Source: Candidatus Lachnocurva vaginae
Lineage (GTDB): Bacteria > Bacillota > Clostridia > Lachnospirales > Lachnospiraceae
Assembly (NCBI GenBank): GCA_011082265.1
Contig: CP049781.1
Location: forward strand, 124,001 to 188,000
DNA: 64,000 nucleotides
Direction of reading: 5' to 3'
The position numbers and the translations under genes were made by a program. Shown one piece after another: positions 33,934 to 43,729 of the stretch; positions within the stretch are counted from its first letter, which is position 1; each line of letters opens with the position of its first letter. The notes under the pieces were generated by a model. It worked only from the letters and a program-made list of their open reading frames with translations, ran no database searches and was not told where the DNA came from.

Positions 33934-34836
33934 ATGAGAATAGTAAAAAATGCTGTAATTATGGCAGCAGGAACTTCAAGTCGTTTTGCACCGATTTCGA
34001 TTGAAAGGCCTAAAGCACTTATAAATGTAAAAGGAGAAATTTTAATCGAAAGACAGATAAAACAGTTAAAGGAAAGCGGCATTTATGACATATCTATAGT
34101 CGTGGGATATAAGCACGAAAGCTTTTCATATTTAAAGGATAAGTTTAATGTAAAGCTTATAGATAATCCTTACTACAATGAGAGAAATAATAATTCTACG
34201 ATAAAAATGGCGGAAGATATTTTAAGTGATACATATATATGCTCTGCTGATAATTATTTTACAAAAAATCCTTTCACAAAAGAAAATGAATGCTCCTATT
34301 ATGCGTCTATTTATGAGAGCAAAAAAACTAATGAATGGTGCATTCAGTCTGATGAGAATGGCTATATAAAGGCAGTCACTATCGGGGGAGAAAATTCATG
34401 GATAATGATGGGACATTGCTTTTTTGATAGTGATTTTTCAAAAAAATTTCTTGAAATTTTAAATAGAGAATATGATAAAGAAGAAACAAAAGATAAATTA
34501 TGGGAGCAGATTTTTATTGAACATATAAAAGAGCTTCCTAAAATGAAGATAAAAAAATATGATAAAGATTTTATATTTGAATTTGATAGCTTGGATGAAT
34601 TAAGGGAGTTTGATACTTCTTATAAAGTTAATAGCCATTCTTTAATCTTAAAGGATATTGCGAAAAAATTAGGATTTAAAGAAGGAGATATTGTAAATAT
34701 AAAATCCATAAAAGGCGATAAAAACGAAGCAATAGGTATTAATTTTTTATGCAATGATACGCTTTATGAGTATTATTATGATATTAAAAAAGTTGTTAAA
34801 GTAAGAAAAGGAAATATTATGATATATGAAAAATGA
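33934..34836 (+). CDS. licC: LicC-like choline-phosphate cytidylyltransferase
   Basis: 300 residues from ATG 33934 with AAGAGG upstream. The N-terminal ~230 residues are a nucleotidyltransferase (VIMAAGTSSRFAPIS, RPKALINVKGEILIERQI, SADNYF metal site) related to the middle domain of the preceding fusion. The C-terminal ~75 residues (SLILKDIAKKLGFKEGDIVNIKSIKGDKNEA) resemble the start of a LicA kinase lobe without the catalytic loop, so it may be a truncated fusion or a regulatory tail. Presence of two cytidylyltransferases suggests a different phospho-base or redundancy. It overlaps the transporter gene by 11 bases. Confidence 0.8.
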   Translation: MRIVKNAVIMAAGTSSRFAPISIERPKALINVKGEILIERQIKQLKESGIYDISIVVGYKHESFSYLKDKFNVKLIDNPYYNERNNNSTIKMAEDILSDTYICSADNYFTKNPFTKENECSYYASIYESKKTNEWCIQSDENGYIKAVTIGGENSWIMMGHCFFDSDFSKKFLEILNREYDKEETKDKLWEQIFIEHIKELPKMKIKKYDKDFIFEFDSLDELREFDTSYKVNSHSLILKDIAKKLGFKEGDIVNIKSIKGDKNEAIGINFLCNDTLYEYYYDIKKVVKVRKGNIMIYEK

Positions 34837-36373
34837 TATTAATAAAGGAAAAATCGAAATAGAAAAATTCGATAAAGAAAAAATCGACTGGATGATAACA
34901 ATTGTTCCATTTTTAAGCATATTCATATTAAGCATGTTATTTTTTATTTTCCCGAGAAAATCCAATAAAATAATAGGCGATGTAAGATACTTTTTAGGAG
35001 ATAATTTCGGAGCATATTATCTTCTTATAGGACTTTTTATTTTCTTTATTTCTATTTATATAGCGTTATCAAAATATGGAAATATCGTGCTTGGAGAGAA
35101 AAATGAAAAGCCTAAATATTCGTTTTTTACATGGGGAGCAATGATGTTTACATGCGGACTTGCAGCGGATATTCTATTCTATTCATTTTCCGAGTGGATA
35201 ATGTATGCAACTAGTCCTCATGTAAAAGAAATGGGAAATATCTATACATGGAGTAATGTGTTTTCTCTTTTTCATTGGAGCTTTATTCCGTGGGCTTTTT
35301 ACTTAGTGCTTGCTGTATCATTCGGCTTTATGCTTCATGTAAGAAAAAGAAATAGACAAAGATTTTCCGAGGCGTGTAGACCAATTTTAAAGGATAAAAC
35401 GGACGGATTTATCGGAAGATTTATAGATCTTCTCTCAGTTTTTGCTCTAATTGCGGGAACAGCAACGACTTTTTCAGTTGCAACTCCTTTAATGGCGGAG
35501 GCTATAAATTCGCTTTTTAACGTAAATTTAAATAGAATATTTCTTACAATTATAATTTTACTTATAACCTGTGTGATTTATACATATTCGCTTCTTCATG
35601 GGATAAAAGGTATAGGAATGCTTGCAAATATATGTATTTGGCTTTTCTTCGGACTACTATTATATGTGCTTTTATTTACAGGAGAAACTAAATTTATTAT
35701 TGAAAATGGACTTGAAAGCATAGGAGCTTTAATTGGGAATTTTGTGCCTATGGCAACATTTACAGACCCTACGAGAAAATCATCCTTTCCTCAGAATTGG
35801 ACGATTTACTACTGGGCATATTGGATGGTCTGGTGTGTTGCTGCACCATTCTTTATTGGGTCAATATCTAGAGGAAGAACCGTAAGAGAAACAATTATAG
35901 GCGGATATGTATTCGGAGTAGGTTCTACTCTAATAAGTTTTATCATTTTAGGAAACTATTCGATGGGAAAAGAAGTAAAAGGGGCAGTACATTTTATAGA
36001 GATGTATAAAGAAAATAATGATTTTTATGCTTTAATAATAAATATTATAAAGACTATGCCGCTTTCATATTTTGTGATTGTACTTTTAATTCTTACTATG
36101 ATTGCATTTTATGCGACGTCATTTGATTCGATTGCACTTATTGCATCTTGCTACAGCTACCATAAGTTAGATCCAAACGAAACGCCTAATAAGCTTATAG
36201 AACTTATGTGGTGCATACTTCTTATCGTGCTTCCTATAGCTCTTCTTTTCTCGGAAAGCTCTATGAGTAATATTCAGTCGATAAGTATAATTGCAGCATT
36301 TCCTTTAGCGATGGTTATTGTTTTAATCACAATGAGCTTTTTAAAAGATGCAAAAAAATATATAAAAAATTGA
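34826..36373 (+). CDS. BCCT-family choline/betaine transporter
   Basis: 515 residues, about 12 membrane helices. The BCCT signature WTIYYWAYWMVW and the upstream TWGAMMFTCGLAADILFYSFSEW segment are clear; the usual GMGIG of betaine carriers is replaced by CGLAADI, so the ion coupling or substrate may differ. Context (lic genes on both sides, overlap with licC) points to choline uptake for CDP-choline synthesis. It begins 11 bases inside licC, so its translation is coupled. Confidence 0.85.
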   Translation: MKNDINKGKIEIEKFDKEKIDWMITIVPFLSIFILSMLFFIFPRKSNKIIGDVRYFLGDNFGAYYLLIGLFIFFISIYIALSKYGNIVLGEKNEKPKYSFFTWGAMMFTCGLAADILFYSFSEWIMYATSPHVKEMGNIYTWSNVFSLFHWSFIPWAFYLVLAVSFGFMLHVRKRNRQRFSEACRPILKDKTDGFIGRFIDLLSVFALIAGTATTFSVATPLMAEAINSLFNVNLNRIFLTIIILLITCVIYTYSLLHGIKGIGMLANICIWLFFGLLLYVLLFTGETKFIIENGLESIGALIGNFVPMATFTDPTRKSSFPQNWTIYYWAYWMVWCVAAPFFIGSISRGRTVRETIIGGYVFGVGSTLISFIILGNYSMGKEVKGAVHFIEMYKENNDFYALIINIIKTMPLSYFVIVLLILTMIAFYATSFDSIALIASCYSYHKLDPNETPNKLIELMWCILLIVLPIALLFSESSMSNIQSISIIAAFPLAMVIVLITMSFLKDAKKYIKN

Positions 36374-36464
36374 CAAAAATAGGCAAGAAGAATATTATTT
36401 TCTTTGCTTAAAAATAATAAAAAATAATTAAAAAGATTTTATGTATATAGATATTGAGGTATAT

Positions 36465-37397
36465 ATGAAAGAGTATGATGATATAACACTAAAAAGGCTT
36501 CAAAGCATTGAACTTATGATGTTAAATGATTTTAAAGCAATATGTAAAAAGCATGATATTCCATTCTTTGCGTATGCGGGATCGGGAATAGGAGTATTAA
36601 GACATAAAGGTTTTATTCCTTGGGATGACGATATCGACATTGGATTTGTAAGAGATGACTATGAGAGATTTTTAAAAGTTGCAAAAGAGGAAATGTCCGA
36701 TAAATATACAGTTATGAATAATAGAGAGGATGAAAATTATCCTCTTATGACGACAAGACTTATGCTTAATGGTACAAAATTTAGAGAAATTGCTCTTAAA
36801 GATATTAATTGCAGCTTAGGAATTTTCCTTGATTTATATCCTTTCGATAAAGTGCCTAAAGATAAAGATGCATTTTTAAAACAAAATAAAAAAGCATGGT
36901 GGTATAGCCATCTTCTTATTTTAAGAAGTATTCCATTCCCTGCACTTTTCCTTTATTCGTGGAAAGAAAAAGTGATTCATTTTATTACAGCAATAGTTTA
37001 TGGAGTTTTAAAAATTTGCGGTGTATCCAAGAAATTCTTAGCAGGTAAATGTGAAAAAATCGCAACACAGTACAATGATTTAAAGGATTTTGATGCTGTA
37101 AATTGGTATTTTGATACAGCTGTATGTAGCGATGTATTTTATATGAATGAGATTTTCCCATTAAAAGAGCTCCCATTTGAAAATACGACTCTTACTTTCC
37201 CTAATGATCAAGACAGGTACTTAAGAAATTTATATGGAGACTATATGACAATGCCTCCTGAAGATAGAAGAAAGAATCATTTTCCTTATGAGCTTGATTT
37301 CGGAATTTATAAGGATATTTCGCTTGAAATATTAAGAAATCCAGATTTATATATTGATTCAAATGGAAATGCATCAGACCGAAAAAAAGATAACTAA
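36465..37397 (+). CDS. licD: LicD-family phosphocholine transferase
   Basis: 310 residues from ATG 36465 (GAGG 6 bases upstream); an upstream in-frame ATG at 36441 is possible. The LicD signature is plain: AYAGSGIGVLRHKGFIPWDDDIDIGF with the DDDID metal site, then a DLYPFDKVP segment. LicD proteins move phosphocholine from CDP-choline onto sugars of teichoic acid or other surface glycans. It completes the pathway of uptake, kinase, cytidylyltransferase and transferase and explains the ligand for the choline-binding proteins upstream. Confidence 0.9.
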   Translation: MKEYDDITLKRLQSIELMMLNDFKAICKKHDIPFFAYAGSGIGVLRHKGFIPWDDDIDIGFVRDDYERFLKVAKEEMSDKYTVMNNREDENYPLMTTRLMLNGTKFREIALKDINCSLGIFLDLYPFDKVPKDKDAFLKQNKKAWWYSHLLILRSIPFPALFLYSWKEKVIHFITAIVYGVLKICGVSKKFLAGKCEKIATQYNDLKDFDAVNWYFDTAVCSDVFYMNEIFPLKELPFENTTLTFPNDQDRYLRNLYGDYMTMPPEDRRKNHFPYELDFGIYKDISLEILRNPDLYIDSNGNASDRKKDN

Positions 37398-37436
37398 TAA
37401 GAAAGAAATGACTTTCTACAAATGATTCTGCTTTTT

Positions 37437-38033
37437 TTAAAAGATATTTGCTAAATCGCATATCATCTTTACGCAGTTTTCTTCGCCTATTCTTCCGCTA
37501 TCGAGGGCAAGGTCATAGTTTTTATAAGCACCCCATGTCTGATCAGTATAATACTTGTAATAAGTGCTTCTTTGCTTATCTTTTTTTAGAATTCTTTTTT
37601 CAATGCCGACATTCTTAATTTCACCATAACGCTTTAATATTCGATCTTTTCTGAAATTAATATCTGCATGAATAAGAATATTTAAAGATTTTATATCTTC
37701 ATTTGACAATATAAAATCTGAGCATCTTCCTACAATAACGCAAGGACCTTTTTTTGCTGCATCAATTATAATTTCCTTTTGAAGCTTAAACATATCATCT
37801 TGAGAACTTGAAAAATACATTGTGCTTGCAGCAGGAATGTTATAGAATTCTTTGCTTCCGTCTTTCTTTATTTCAGAAGATTTTAGAGATTGCTTTTTTT
37901 CCAATTCTTTTTCTGCAGCTTTTCCTATAATTTCACCGTCTAAAAATGGAATATTTAACGCTTTTGAAACTTTAAGACCTATTGAATGCCCACCACTTCC
38001 GAACTCTCTACTTATGGTTATTACAGGTATCAT
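37437..38033 (-). CDS. Cytidylate kinase-like protein
   Basis: 198 residues read leftwards from ATG 38033 (AAAGGAG site). It begins ITISREFGSGGHSIGLKVSK, the P-loop-containing start of the cytidylate-kinase-like family, and has the later VIVGRCSDFIL and R-rich lid segments (KDRILKRYG). These paralogs are common in Clostridia and differ from housekeeping Cmk; the substrate is not established. It converges on licD with a 39-base gap, so the two share a tail-to-tail end without an obvious strong terminator. Confidence 0.82.
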   Translation of the reverse strand: MIPVITISREFGSGGHSIGLKVSKALNIPFLDGEIIGKAAEKELEKKQSLKSSEIKKDGSKEFYNIPAASTMYFSSSQDDMFKLQKEIIIDAAKKGPCVIVGRCSDFILSNEDIKSLNILIHADINFRKDRILKRYGEIKNVGIEKRILKKDKQRSTYYKYYTDQTWGAYKNYDLALDSGRIGEENCVKMICDLANIF

Positions 38034-38120
38034 AAATTGCTCCTTTCATTATATAAAAATATTATAACATTTTATTTGTTATAATAGGACTTAAATATTA
38101 ATAAAGATTTAGTATAAATT

Positions 38121-38194
38121 GGTAAAGCTTTAATTTATAAAAGATGGTAAAGCTTTAATTGATAAAAGATGGTAAAGCTTTAATTTATAAAAGA
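38121..38194. repeat. Three 25-bp tandem repeats
   Basis: Three copies of a unit starting GGTAAAGCTTTAATTT and ending ATAAAAGA(T) at 38121-38145, 38146-38170 (one T>G) and 38171-38194. Each unit contains an AAAGCTTT palindrome. The block lies between divergent genes, about 40 bases before the ureohydrolase-like start, and could bind a regulator or be neutral slippage product. Confidence 0.9.
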
Positions 38195-38235
38195 GAAAAA
38201 AGATTATAATGGATTACATATAAGGGAGCTAAAAG

Positions 38236-38916
38236 GTGGATATAATAAAAATAAAACTTTCAGATTCAATACATTATAAAGAATCGGATATAGATTTATC
38301 CGATATAAGAGGCACGAATTGCTATTGCGACGATAGTGCGATGGAGGAAATTGAAAAGCGTTTAAAAGATGTACCTTTGAAAGCAATTCATTTCATTGAT
38401 TCAGGGAATTATCACTATATGACGCTTCCTTTTTTAAAGAAAATAAAAGAAGATTTTTCTCTTGTTGTATTTGATAACCATACCGATTATAAAGAAAATG
38501 CTTATTCTCTTATAGCGTGCGGTGGATGGATAAAAATTGCAGAAAATAGTTTTAAGAATTTAAAAAATATCTATATCATAGGTGTTGATGAAAAGCTTTT
38601 AAAAGAAGATAAATTCTCAGATAAAGTATTTACAGATACGAAAAATTTTTTAAATAAAATAAAGGATGAAGCTTATCCGATATACATATCCATAGATGAA
38701 GATGTGATGACGGAAATTGACTATAAAGCAAATTGGTCGCAGGGTGTTATGAAAAAAGAAGAGCTTTTTTCTTATATTGAGTATTTATTTAAAAATAAAA
38801 ATATTATAGGTGTCGATATCTGCGGAGGAACAGGCGATTTATATGACACGAAGGGAAATGAAAAAAATCAGAATACAGAAAATTTGATTGTAGAAAAAAT
38901 TAATTCTTTAACCTAA
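38236..38916 (+). CDS. Small ureohydrolase (arginase/agmatinase)-like protein
   Basis: 226 residues from GTG 38236. Metal-site motifs of the arginase superfamily appear in order: DSGNYHY (for GGDH), VVFDNHTD (for DxHxD) and ISIDEDVM (for SxDxD), with GVDICGG near the end. It is shorter than usual arginases (~300) and lacks the typical DP after SxDxD, so its substrate may not be arginine or agmatine. No polyamine genes are adjacent. The call rests on the metal ligands. Confidence 0.6.
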   Translation: MDIIKIKLSDSIHYKESDIDLSDIRGTNCYCDDSAMEEIEKRLKDVPLKAIHFIDSGNYHYMTLPFLKKIKEDFSLVVFDNHTDYKENAYSLIACGGWIKIAENSFKNLKNIYIIGVDEKLLKEDKFSDKVFTDTKNFLNKIKDEAYPIYISIDEDVMTEIDYKANWSQGVMKKEELFSYIEYLFKNKNIIGVDICGGTGDLYDTKGNEKNQNTENLIVEKINSLT

Positions 38917-38926
38917 AAAATTATAT

Positions 38927-38989
38927 AAAAACACCTTTTAATATTAAGACTTTTAATAAAGAAAAATCTTATATTGAAAGGTGTTTTTA
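38927..38989. terminator. Bidirectional terminator between convergent genes
   Basis: AAAACACCTTTTAATATTAAGA pairs with TCTTATATTGAAAGGTGTTTT in a long imperfect stem, with an A run on the left and T run on the right, so it can serve both the ureohydrolase-like gene and upp. Confidence 0.82.
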
Positions 38990-39006
38990 TTACATATTTA
39001 TCTGTG

Positions 39007-39645
39007 TTATTTCGTTCCGAATATTCTGTCTCCAGCATCTCCGAGTCCTGGACATATATAAGCATCTTCATTTAATTTTTCATCAAGGTGTCCTACATAA
39101 ACTTGAACATCCGGATGGTCTTTGGAGAATTTTTTAAGTCCTTCCGGTGCAGCAATTATGCACATAAATTTAATCTTCTTTCCGCCATGTTCTTTTATAA
39201 GCTTAACTGCATCACTTCCTGAACCGCCTGTTGCAAGCATAGGATCAACTACAAGAATTGTTCTTTGCTCGATAGGTGCAGGCAATTTGCAATAATACTC
39301 ATGAGGAAGACGAGTTTTTGGATCCCTATAAAGACCTATATGTCCTACTTTTGCTGTAGGAACAAGGTTTAATATTCCGTCTACCATTCCGAGTCCTGCT
39401 CTAAGAATAGGAACGACTGCCATTTTCTTACCTGCGATTACAGGTGTCATGCATTTCTGAATAGGAGTTTCAACTTCCACATTTGTTGTAGGCAAATCAC
39501 GAAGTGCTTCAAAACCCATAAGCATTGCGATTTCTGAAACTAAAGCACGAAATTCATTAGTACCTGTATTCTTATCTCTAAGTTTTGATATTTTGTGCTG
39601 AAGTAGAGGGTGATCAAGTATTGTAATGTTGGAACCTAAATCCAT
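39007..39645 (-). CDS. upp: Uracil phosphoribosyltransferase
   Basis: 212 residues read leftwards from ATG 39645 (GAGGT site). The PRPP loop [12 protein letters not shown] (mid-protein), the uracil-contacting C-terminal [12 protein letters not shown] and the [10 protein letters not shown] segment are typical. It converts uracil plus PRPP to UMP in the cytoplasm. It is divergent from the uracil permease, so uptake and salvage are paired. Confidence 0.97.
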   Translation of the reverse strand: MDLGSNITILDHPLLQHKISKLRDKNTGTNEFRALVSEIAMLMGFEALRDLPTTNVEVETPIQKCMTPVIAGKKMAVVPILRAGLGMVDGILNLVPTAKVGHIGLYRDPKTRLPHEYYCKLPAPIEQRTILVVDPMLATGGSGSDAVKLIKEHGGKKIKFMCIIAAPEGLKKFSKDHPDVQVYVGHLDEKLNEDAYICPGLGDAGDRIFGTK

Positions 39646-39695
39646 TTTAGACCTCTTTCTATATGCTATTTATAAATCGTTTTTAAATCAGACAT

Positions 39696-39724
39696 ATTGT
39701 AGTGTACATATAGTAATAAGTCAA
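39696..39724 (-). promoter_or_regulatory. Promoter of upp
   Basis: On the minus strand, TTGACT (plus 39719-39724) and TACAAT (plus 39696-39701) are 17 bases apart. It reads into a ~40-base leader before upp. Confidence 0.75.
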
Positions 39725-39753
39725 TAAAATAAAAGCCGAAAATTAAAAAAAAT

Positions 39754-39784
39754 TTGTATTTTTATAAAATTATACTTGTATAAT
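39754..39784 (+). promoter_or_regulatory. Probable promoter of the uracil permease
   Basis: A perfect TATAAT at 39779-39784 with a weak TTGTAT (39754-39759) 19 bases upstream. No PyrR-type attenuator was recognised in the ~55-base leader. Confidence 0.5.
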
Positions 39785-39845
39785 GAATTGCTTTTTGGTA
39801 TCCTAAAAAATTAAGGGAAAAAACAAAAATAAAAAAGGAGGATTT

Positions 39846-41237
39846 ATGGATAACCAGAAAATGGCAATAAAAAATGCAAGGCAACTTGGGTACCCTAAGG
39901 TATTACTTTTATCATTGCAACATATGTTTGCAATGTTTGGAGCAACAGTATTGGTGCCGATACTGGTAAATACTTATTTCAAAGGGCATGGTATTTCAAT
40001 TCAAGTTACACTATTTTGTGCAGGAGCAGGAACACTTCTTTTTCATTTCTTAACGAAGAGAAGAGTTCCTGCTTTTTTAGGTTCTTCGTTCGCTTTCTTA
40101 GGAGGATTTGCAACAGTTGCAAGTCTTGATACGGGAATCTATAAGCATATGACAATGGCACAGAAAGTTCCATATGCCTGCGGAGGAATCGTAGTTGCAG
40201 GTCTTGTGTATTTTGTTCTTGCAATCGTAATAAAAATTGTGGGAATAAAAAAGGTAATTAAATTCTTACCGCCTGTAGTTACAGGACCTATTATTGTGTG
40301 TATCGGACTTTCGCTTGCACCTTCAGCAGTAGCAAATTCATCAAAGAATTGGATTCTTGCAATTATAGCACTTGTTGTTGTAGTATTCTTCAATATTTGG
40401 GGCAAAGGAATATTTAAAATTATTCCGATACTTATGGGTGTAATTATAGCTTATGTAGCTGCTTTTATCATGTATAAAACGGGACTTAAGAATTCAGACG
40501 GAAGTCAGATTTTAAACTTTGCACCGCTTGCATCTGCAAGTCTTGTACAGTGGCAGCCGTTTACATTCTGTAAATTCGATTTGACATCAATTCTCGTTAT
40601 GACACCTATATCAATAGCAACAATGATGGAGCATATAGGAGATATATCTTCGATTTCAGCAACAGTAGGAGAAAATTTTATAGAAAATCCGGGGCTTCAT
40701 AGAACTCTTATAGGAGATGGACTGGCAACTTCAATGGCTGGACTTATTGGAGGACCTGCAAATACAACATATGGAGAAAATACAGGGGTTCTAGAGCTTA
40801 GTAGAGTACATGATCCTATGGTTATAAGACTTGCAGCGGTTTATGCGATACTTTTAAGCTTTTCACCTAAGATTGCAGAATTTATTGCTTCACTTCCTAT
40901 ATCAATAATTGGAGGAATAAGCTTTATATTATATGGAATGATTTCTGCAATCGGAGTAAGAAATGTAGTAGAAAATCAAGTAGATTTCACAAAATCAAGA
41001 AATCTTATAATAGCAGCAGTAATACTTGTAACAGGACTTGGATTCTCAAAGGGACTTACGTTTACAGTAGGTTCAGCAACAATAACTCTTACATCTCTTG
41101 CTCTTGCAGCTATCTTTGGAGTAGTTTTAAATGCAGCACTTCCGGGACAGGATTATAAGTATAACGAACACTTTAATGAAGATATTAAGAAATTCGATTA
41201 TAAAAAAGAAAAAGAAGAAATAGATGATGAAGAGTAA
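39846..41237 (+). CDS. uraA: NCS2-family uracil permease
   Basis: 463 residues, 12-14 membrane helices. NCS2 landmarks: QHMFAMFGATVLVP near the N-terminus, PVVTGPIIVCIG, the substrate motif with Glu in TMMEHIGDISSIS, and GLIGGPANTTYGEN. Pairing with divergent upp favours uracil over xanthine. The C-terminus is an acidic/lysine-rich cytoplasmic tail. Start ATG 39846 follows AAAGGAGG. A perfect palindromic terminator follows. Confidence 0.93.
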   Translation: MDNQKMAIKNARQLGYPKVLLLSLQHMFAMFGATVLVPILVNTYFKGHGISIQVTLFCAGAGTLLFHFLTKRRVPAFLGSSFAFLGGFATVASLDTGIYKHMTMAQKVPYACGGIVVAGLVYFVLAIVIKIVGIKKVIKFLPPVVTGPIIVCIGLSLAPSAVANSSKNWILAIIALVVVVFFNIWGKGIFKIIPILMGVIIAYVAAFIMYKTGLKNSDGSQILNFAPLASASLVQWQPFTFCKFDLTSILVMTPISIATMMEHIGDISSISATVGENFIENPGLHRTLIGDGLATSMAGLIGGPANTTYGENTGVLELSRVHDPMVIRLAAVYAILLSFSPKIAEFIASLPISIIGGISFILYGMISAIGVRNVVENQVDFTKSRNLIIAAVILVTGLGFSKGLTFTVGSATITLTSLALAAIFGVVLNAALPGQDYKYNEHFNEDIKKFDYKKEKEEIDDEE

Positions 41238-41274
41238 TTATTAGAAAATAATTATAAAAAATAGAGATAATATA

Positions 41275-41319
41275 AAAAAGCATCTGTAAATACATATGTA
41301 TTTACAGATGCTTTTTTTA
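41275..41319. terminator. Perfect palindromic terminator after uraA
   Basis: AGCATCTGTAAATACA and its exact complement meet at a TATG centre (41279-41312), flanked by A and T runs. It can work in both directions, which suits the convergent gene at 41357. Confidence 0.93.
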
Positions 41320-41356
41320 AAGGATGAATAAAATGAATAACTAAAAGCAATTAACA

Positions 41357-41872
41357 TCATGCTGTAGTATCAATGTGATTTTGAATAAGTCCCGGAACTT
41401 TTTTAAGTTCTTTCATAAAATCGGAATTATTTCCGAACACTTCTTCAAATTCTTTTGTACTTTTAATTTTCATGCTTTCGCTTAATTTCATAAAGCCTTG
41501 TTTATCTAAAGATATGCCAACTGCACTTAATTTGTCTTTGTATTTATTTGATAAAGACTTCATCTTTTTTGCAATATTTTTGATAGCTGAGTCATGGCTT
41601 TTAGAAGATGAATCCAAAGTTAAATTATATGTATCAATAAATGCATGAAGTTTTTTTCCATACTCTTTTACAGGTCCGCTCGTTTCTGTAGGATCAAGCT
41701 TACTTGAATATTCATGACGAGATATAACTTTTATTGCATGCCCTAAAGCAGTTGAATCAGCATAAGATAAGCTATTATCCTCTGTATGCTCTCTTTTGCT
41801 GGAAGATGTAAGATCTCTAAATATGCCATAACTTTGTCTAAGATAAATATTTGAATTTATACTATAACTCAC
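41357..41872 (-). CDS. Unrecognised helical protein
   Basis: 171 residues read leftwards from GTG 41872 behind AAAGGAG. No signal peptide or membrane segment. It is Ser/Lys-rich and probably mainly helical. The segment LHAFIDTYNLTLDSSSKSH, then a GISLDKQGFMKLSE-like part and final FEEVFGNN, is faintly like the C-terminal part of flagellar cap/hook-associated proteins (YN...G...D..G.L..F...F), but no flagellar genes are near, so I do not assign that function. Confidence 0.65.
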   Translation of the reverse strand: MSYSINSNIYLRQSYGIFRDLTSSSKREHTEDNSLSYADSTALGHAIKVISRHEYSSKLDPTETSGPVKEYGKKLHAFIDTYNLTLDSSSKSHDSAIKNIAKKMKSLSNKYKDKLSAVGISLDKQGFMKLSESMKIKSTKEFEEVFGNNSDFMKELKKVPGLIQNHIDTTA

Positions 41873-42161
41873 AATAAACTCCTTTAAATCTTAAATAATT
41901 TAAAATATATAAAAAATATATCAAAAAATATATTAAAAAATATATATCCAATAAAAAATATAATGCATCAAAATATGCTTCTGATATCTTTATCGGATAA
42001 AAGCAAAAAAAATTAAGAGGTGTTTTTATTTGAAAATTGTTTATGAAAAGAATTTTATATATAATAAATCATGTATGATAATTGGATTAAAATTTTTATA
42101 GCAGATTATTTTTAAAAATTTTATTTTACTTTTTTTAAAAGAAATTATGATAGGAGCCGTA
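41873..42161. other. AT-rich gap before guaA
   Basis: 289 bases, extremely AT-rich, with a run of AAAATATAT-type units at about 41900-41950 and GAT-rich text around 41970-42000. I looked for a purine-riboswitch core upstream of guaA and did not find one, and no -35/-10 pair is convincing. Confidence 0.5.
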
Positions 42162-43724
42162 ATGGATAAGGAAAAAATAATAATTATAGACTTCGGTGGT
42201 CAATATAATCAGCTTGTTGCAAGACGAGTAAGAGAGTGCAACGTATACTGTGAGATTTATTCATATAAAAAGCCACTGAGCGAAATAAAAGCATTATCTC
42301 CTAAGGGAATAATCCTTACAGGAGGACCGAATAGCTGCTATGAAAAAGGAGCGGCAACGTGTGATAAAGAATTATTTGATTTGGGAGTTCCGGTTTTAGG
42401 ACTTTGCTATGGGGCACAGCTTATGTCATATATACTCGGAGGAAAAGTTGAAAAGGCTAAGAATCGTGAATATGGGCGTACAGAGCTTGAAGTAAATACA
42501 GATGCATCGCTTTTTTCGGACATTCCGAAGAATAGTATTTGCTTTATGAGCCATTTTGATTATATAAAGGAGCTTGCACCGGGCTTTTCATCGATTGCAC
42601 ATACTAAAAATTGTAAAAATGCAGCAATTGAATATACAAAGAGAGGACTTTATGGGATTCAGTTTCATCCAGAAGTTCTTCATACGATTTATGGAACGAA
42701 GATGATTTATAACTTTGTAAGAAATATATGTAAGTGCAGCGGAAATTGGAAGATGGACTCTTTTGTAGAGGATACAGTAAAAGAACTTAGAGATAAAATT
42801 GGAAATGGGAAAGTTCTTCTTGCATTATCGGGAGGAGTAGACTCATCTGTATGTGCAGCACTTTTATCAAAGGCTGTAGGAAAGCAGCTTACTTGCGTAT
42901 TTGTAGACCATGGCCTTCTTAGAAAAAATGAAGGAGACGAAGTAGAATCCGTATTCGGAGAGGGCAGCGATTTCTCGCTTAACTTTATAAGAGTAAATGC
43001 CGGTGCAAGATTTTTAGGAAAGCTTAAAGGCGTAACGGAGCCTGAAAAAAAGAGAAAAATTATAGGAGAAGAATTCATAAGAGTCTTTGAGGAGCAGTCG
43101 AAGAAAATAGGAAAAGTTGATTTTCTTGCACAAGGAACGATTTATCCTGATGTAGTAGAAAGCGGACTCGGGGGAGAATCCGTTGTAATAAAATCACACC
43201 ACAATGTTGGAGGACTTCCGGACTTTGTAGATTTTAAAGAGATAGTAGAGCCTCTTCGCCTTCTATTTAAGGATGAAGTAAGAAAAGTCGGGAAAAAGCT
43301 TGGTATAAAGGATAGCTTGGTTAATAGACAGCCTTTCCCGGGACCTGGACTCGGAATAAGGATTATCGGAGAAGTAACAGAAGAAAAGGTTAAGATTGTT
43401 CAGGATGCGGATTATATATATAGGGAAGAAATAGATAAAGCTGTAGCTGAATATGAAAAAGAACCAGATTGGAAGCCTAACCAGTATTTTGCGGCACTTA
43501 CAAATGTTCGCTCCGTCGGTGTTATGGGAGATGAAAGGACATATGACTATGCAGTTGCACTTAGAGCTGTAAAAACAACCGACTTTATGACGGCGGAAGC
43601 TTCAGATATTCCATTTAGTGTGCTTCAAACTGTAATGAGCAGAATCATAAATGAAGTACGAGGAGTAAATAGGGTATTCTATGACCTTACTAGTAAACCG
43701 CCAGGAACTATTGAGTTTGAATAG
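42162..43724 (+). CDS. guaA: GMP synthase (glutamine-hydrolysing)
   Basis: 520 residues from ATG 42162 (TAGGAG site; an in-frame ATG at 42147 precedes that site and is rejected). N-terminal amidotransferase: GGPNSCYE, catalytic Cys in [20 protein letters not shown] pyrophosphatase P-loop: [11 protein letters not shown]. The C-terminal dimerisation domain ends KPPGTIEFE. It converts XMP to GMP. The last codons (ATT GAG TTT GAA TAG) are the core of an attachment site used by the mobile element that follows; the protein C-terminus is intact. Confidence 0.97.
   Translation: MDKEKIIIIDFGGQYNQLVARRVRECNVYCEIYSYKKPLSEIKALSPKGIILTGGPNSCYEKGAATCDKELFDLGVPVLGLCYGAQLMSYILGGKVEKAKNREYGRTELEVNTDASLFSDIPKNSICFMSHFDYIKELAPGFSSIAHTKNCKNAAIEYTKRGLYGIQFHPEVLHTIYGTKMIYNFVRNICKCSGNWKMDSFVEDTVKELRDKIGNGKVLLALSGGVDSSVCAALLSKAVGKQLTCVFVDHGLLRKNEGDEVESVFGEGSDFSLNFIRVNAGARFLGKLKGVTEPEKKRKIIGEEFIRVFEEQSKKIGKVDFLAQGTIYPDVVESGLGGESVVIKSHHNVGGLPDFVDFKEIVEPLRLLFKDEVRKVGKKLGIKDSLVNRQPFPGPGLGIRIIGEVTEEKVKIVQDADYIYREEIDKAVAEYEKEPDWKPNQYFAALTNVRSVGVMGDERTYDYAVALRAVKTTDFMTAEASDIPFSVLQTVMSRIINEVRGVNRVFYDLTSKPPGTIEFE
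43709..43723 (+). other. attL core, end of guaA
   Basis: TATTGAGTTTGAATA, overlapping the last guaA codons and stop; identical to 55007-55021. The matching copy 11.3 kb away in the same orientation is what defines the element. Confidence 0.8.
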
Positions 43725-43729
43725 TTAAA

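Noticed and set aside
41873..42161. Purine riboswitch upstream of guaA
   Set aside because: No conserved core (paired loops with the UAUA/GUUUC-type text) was found; the gap is merely AT-rich.
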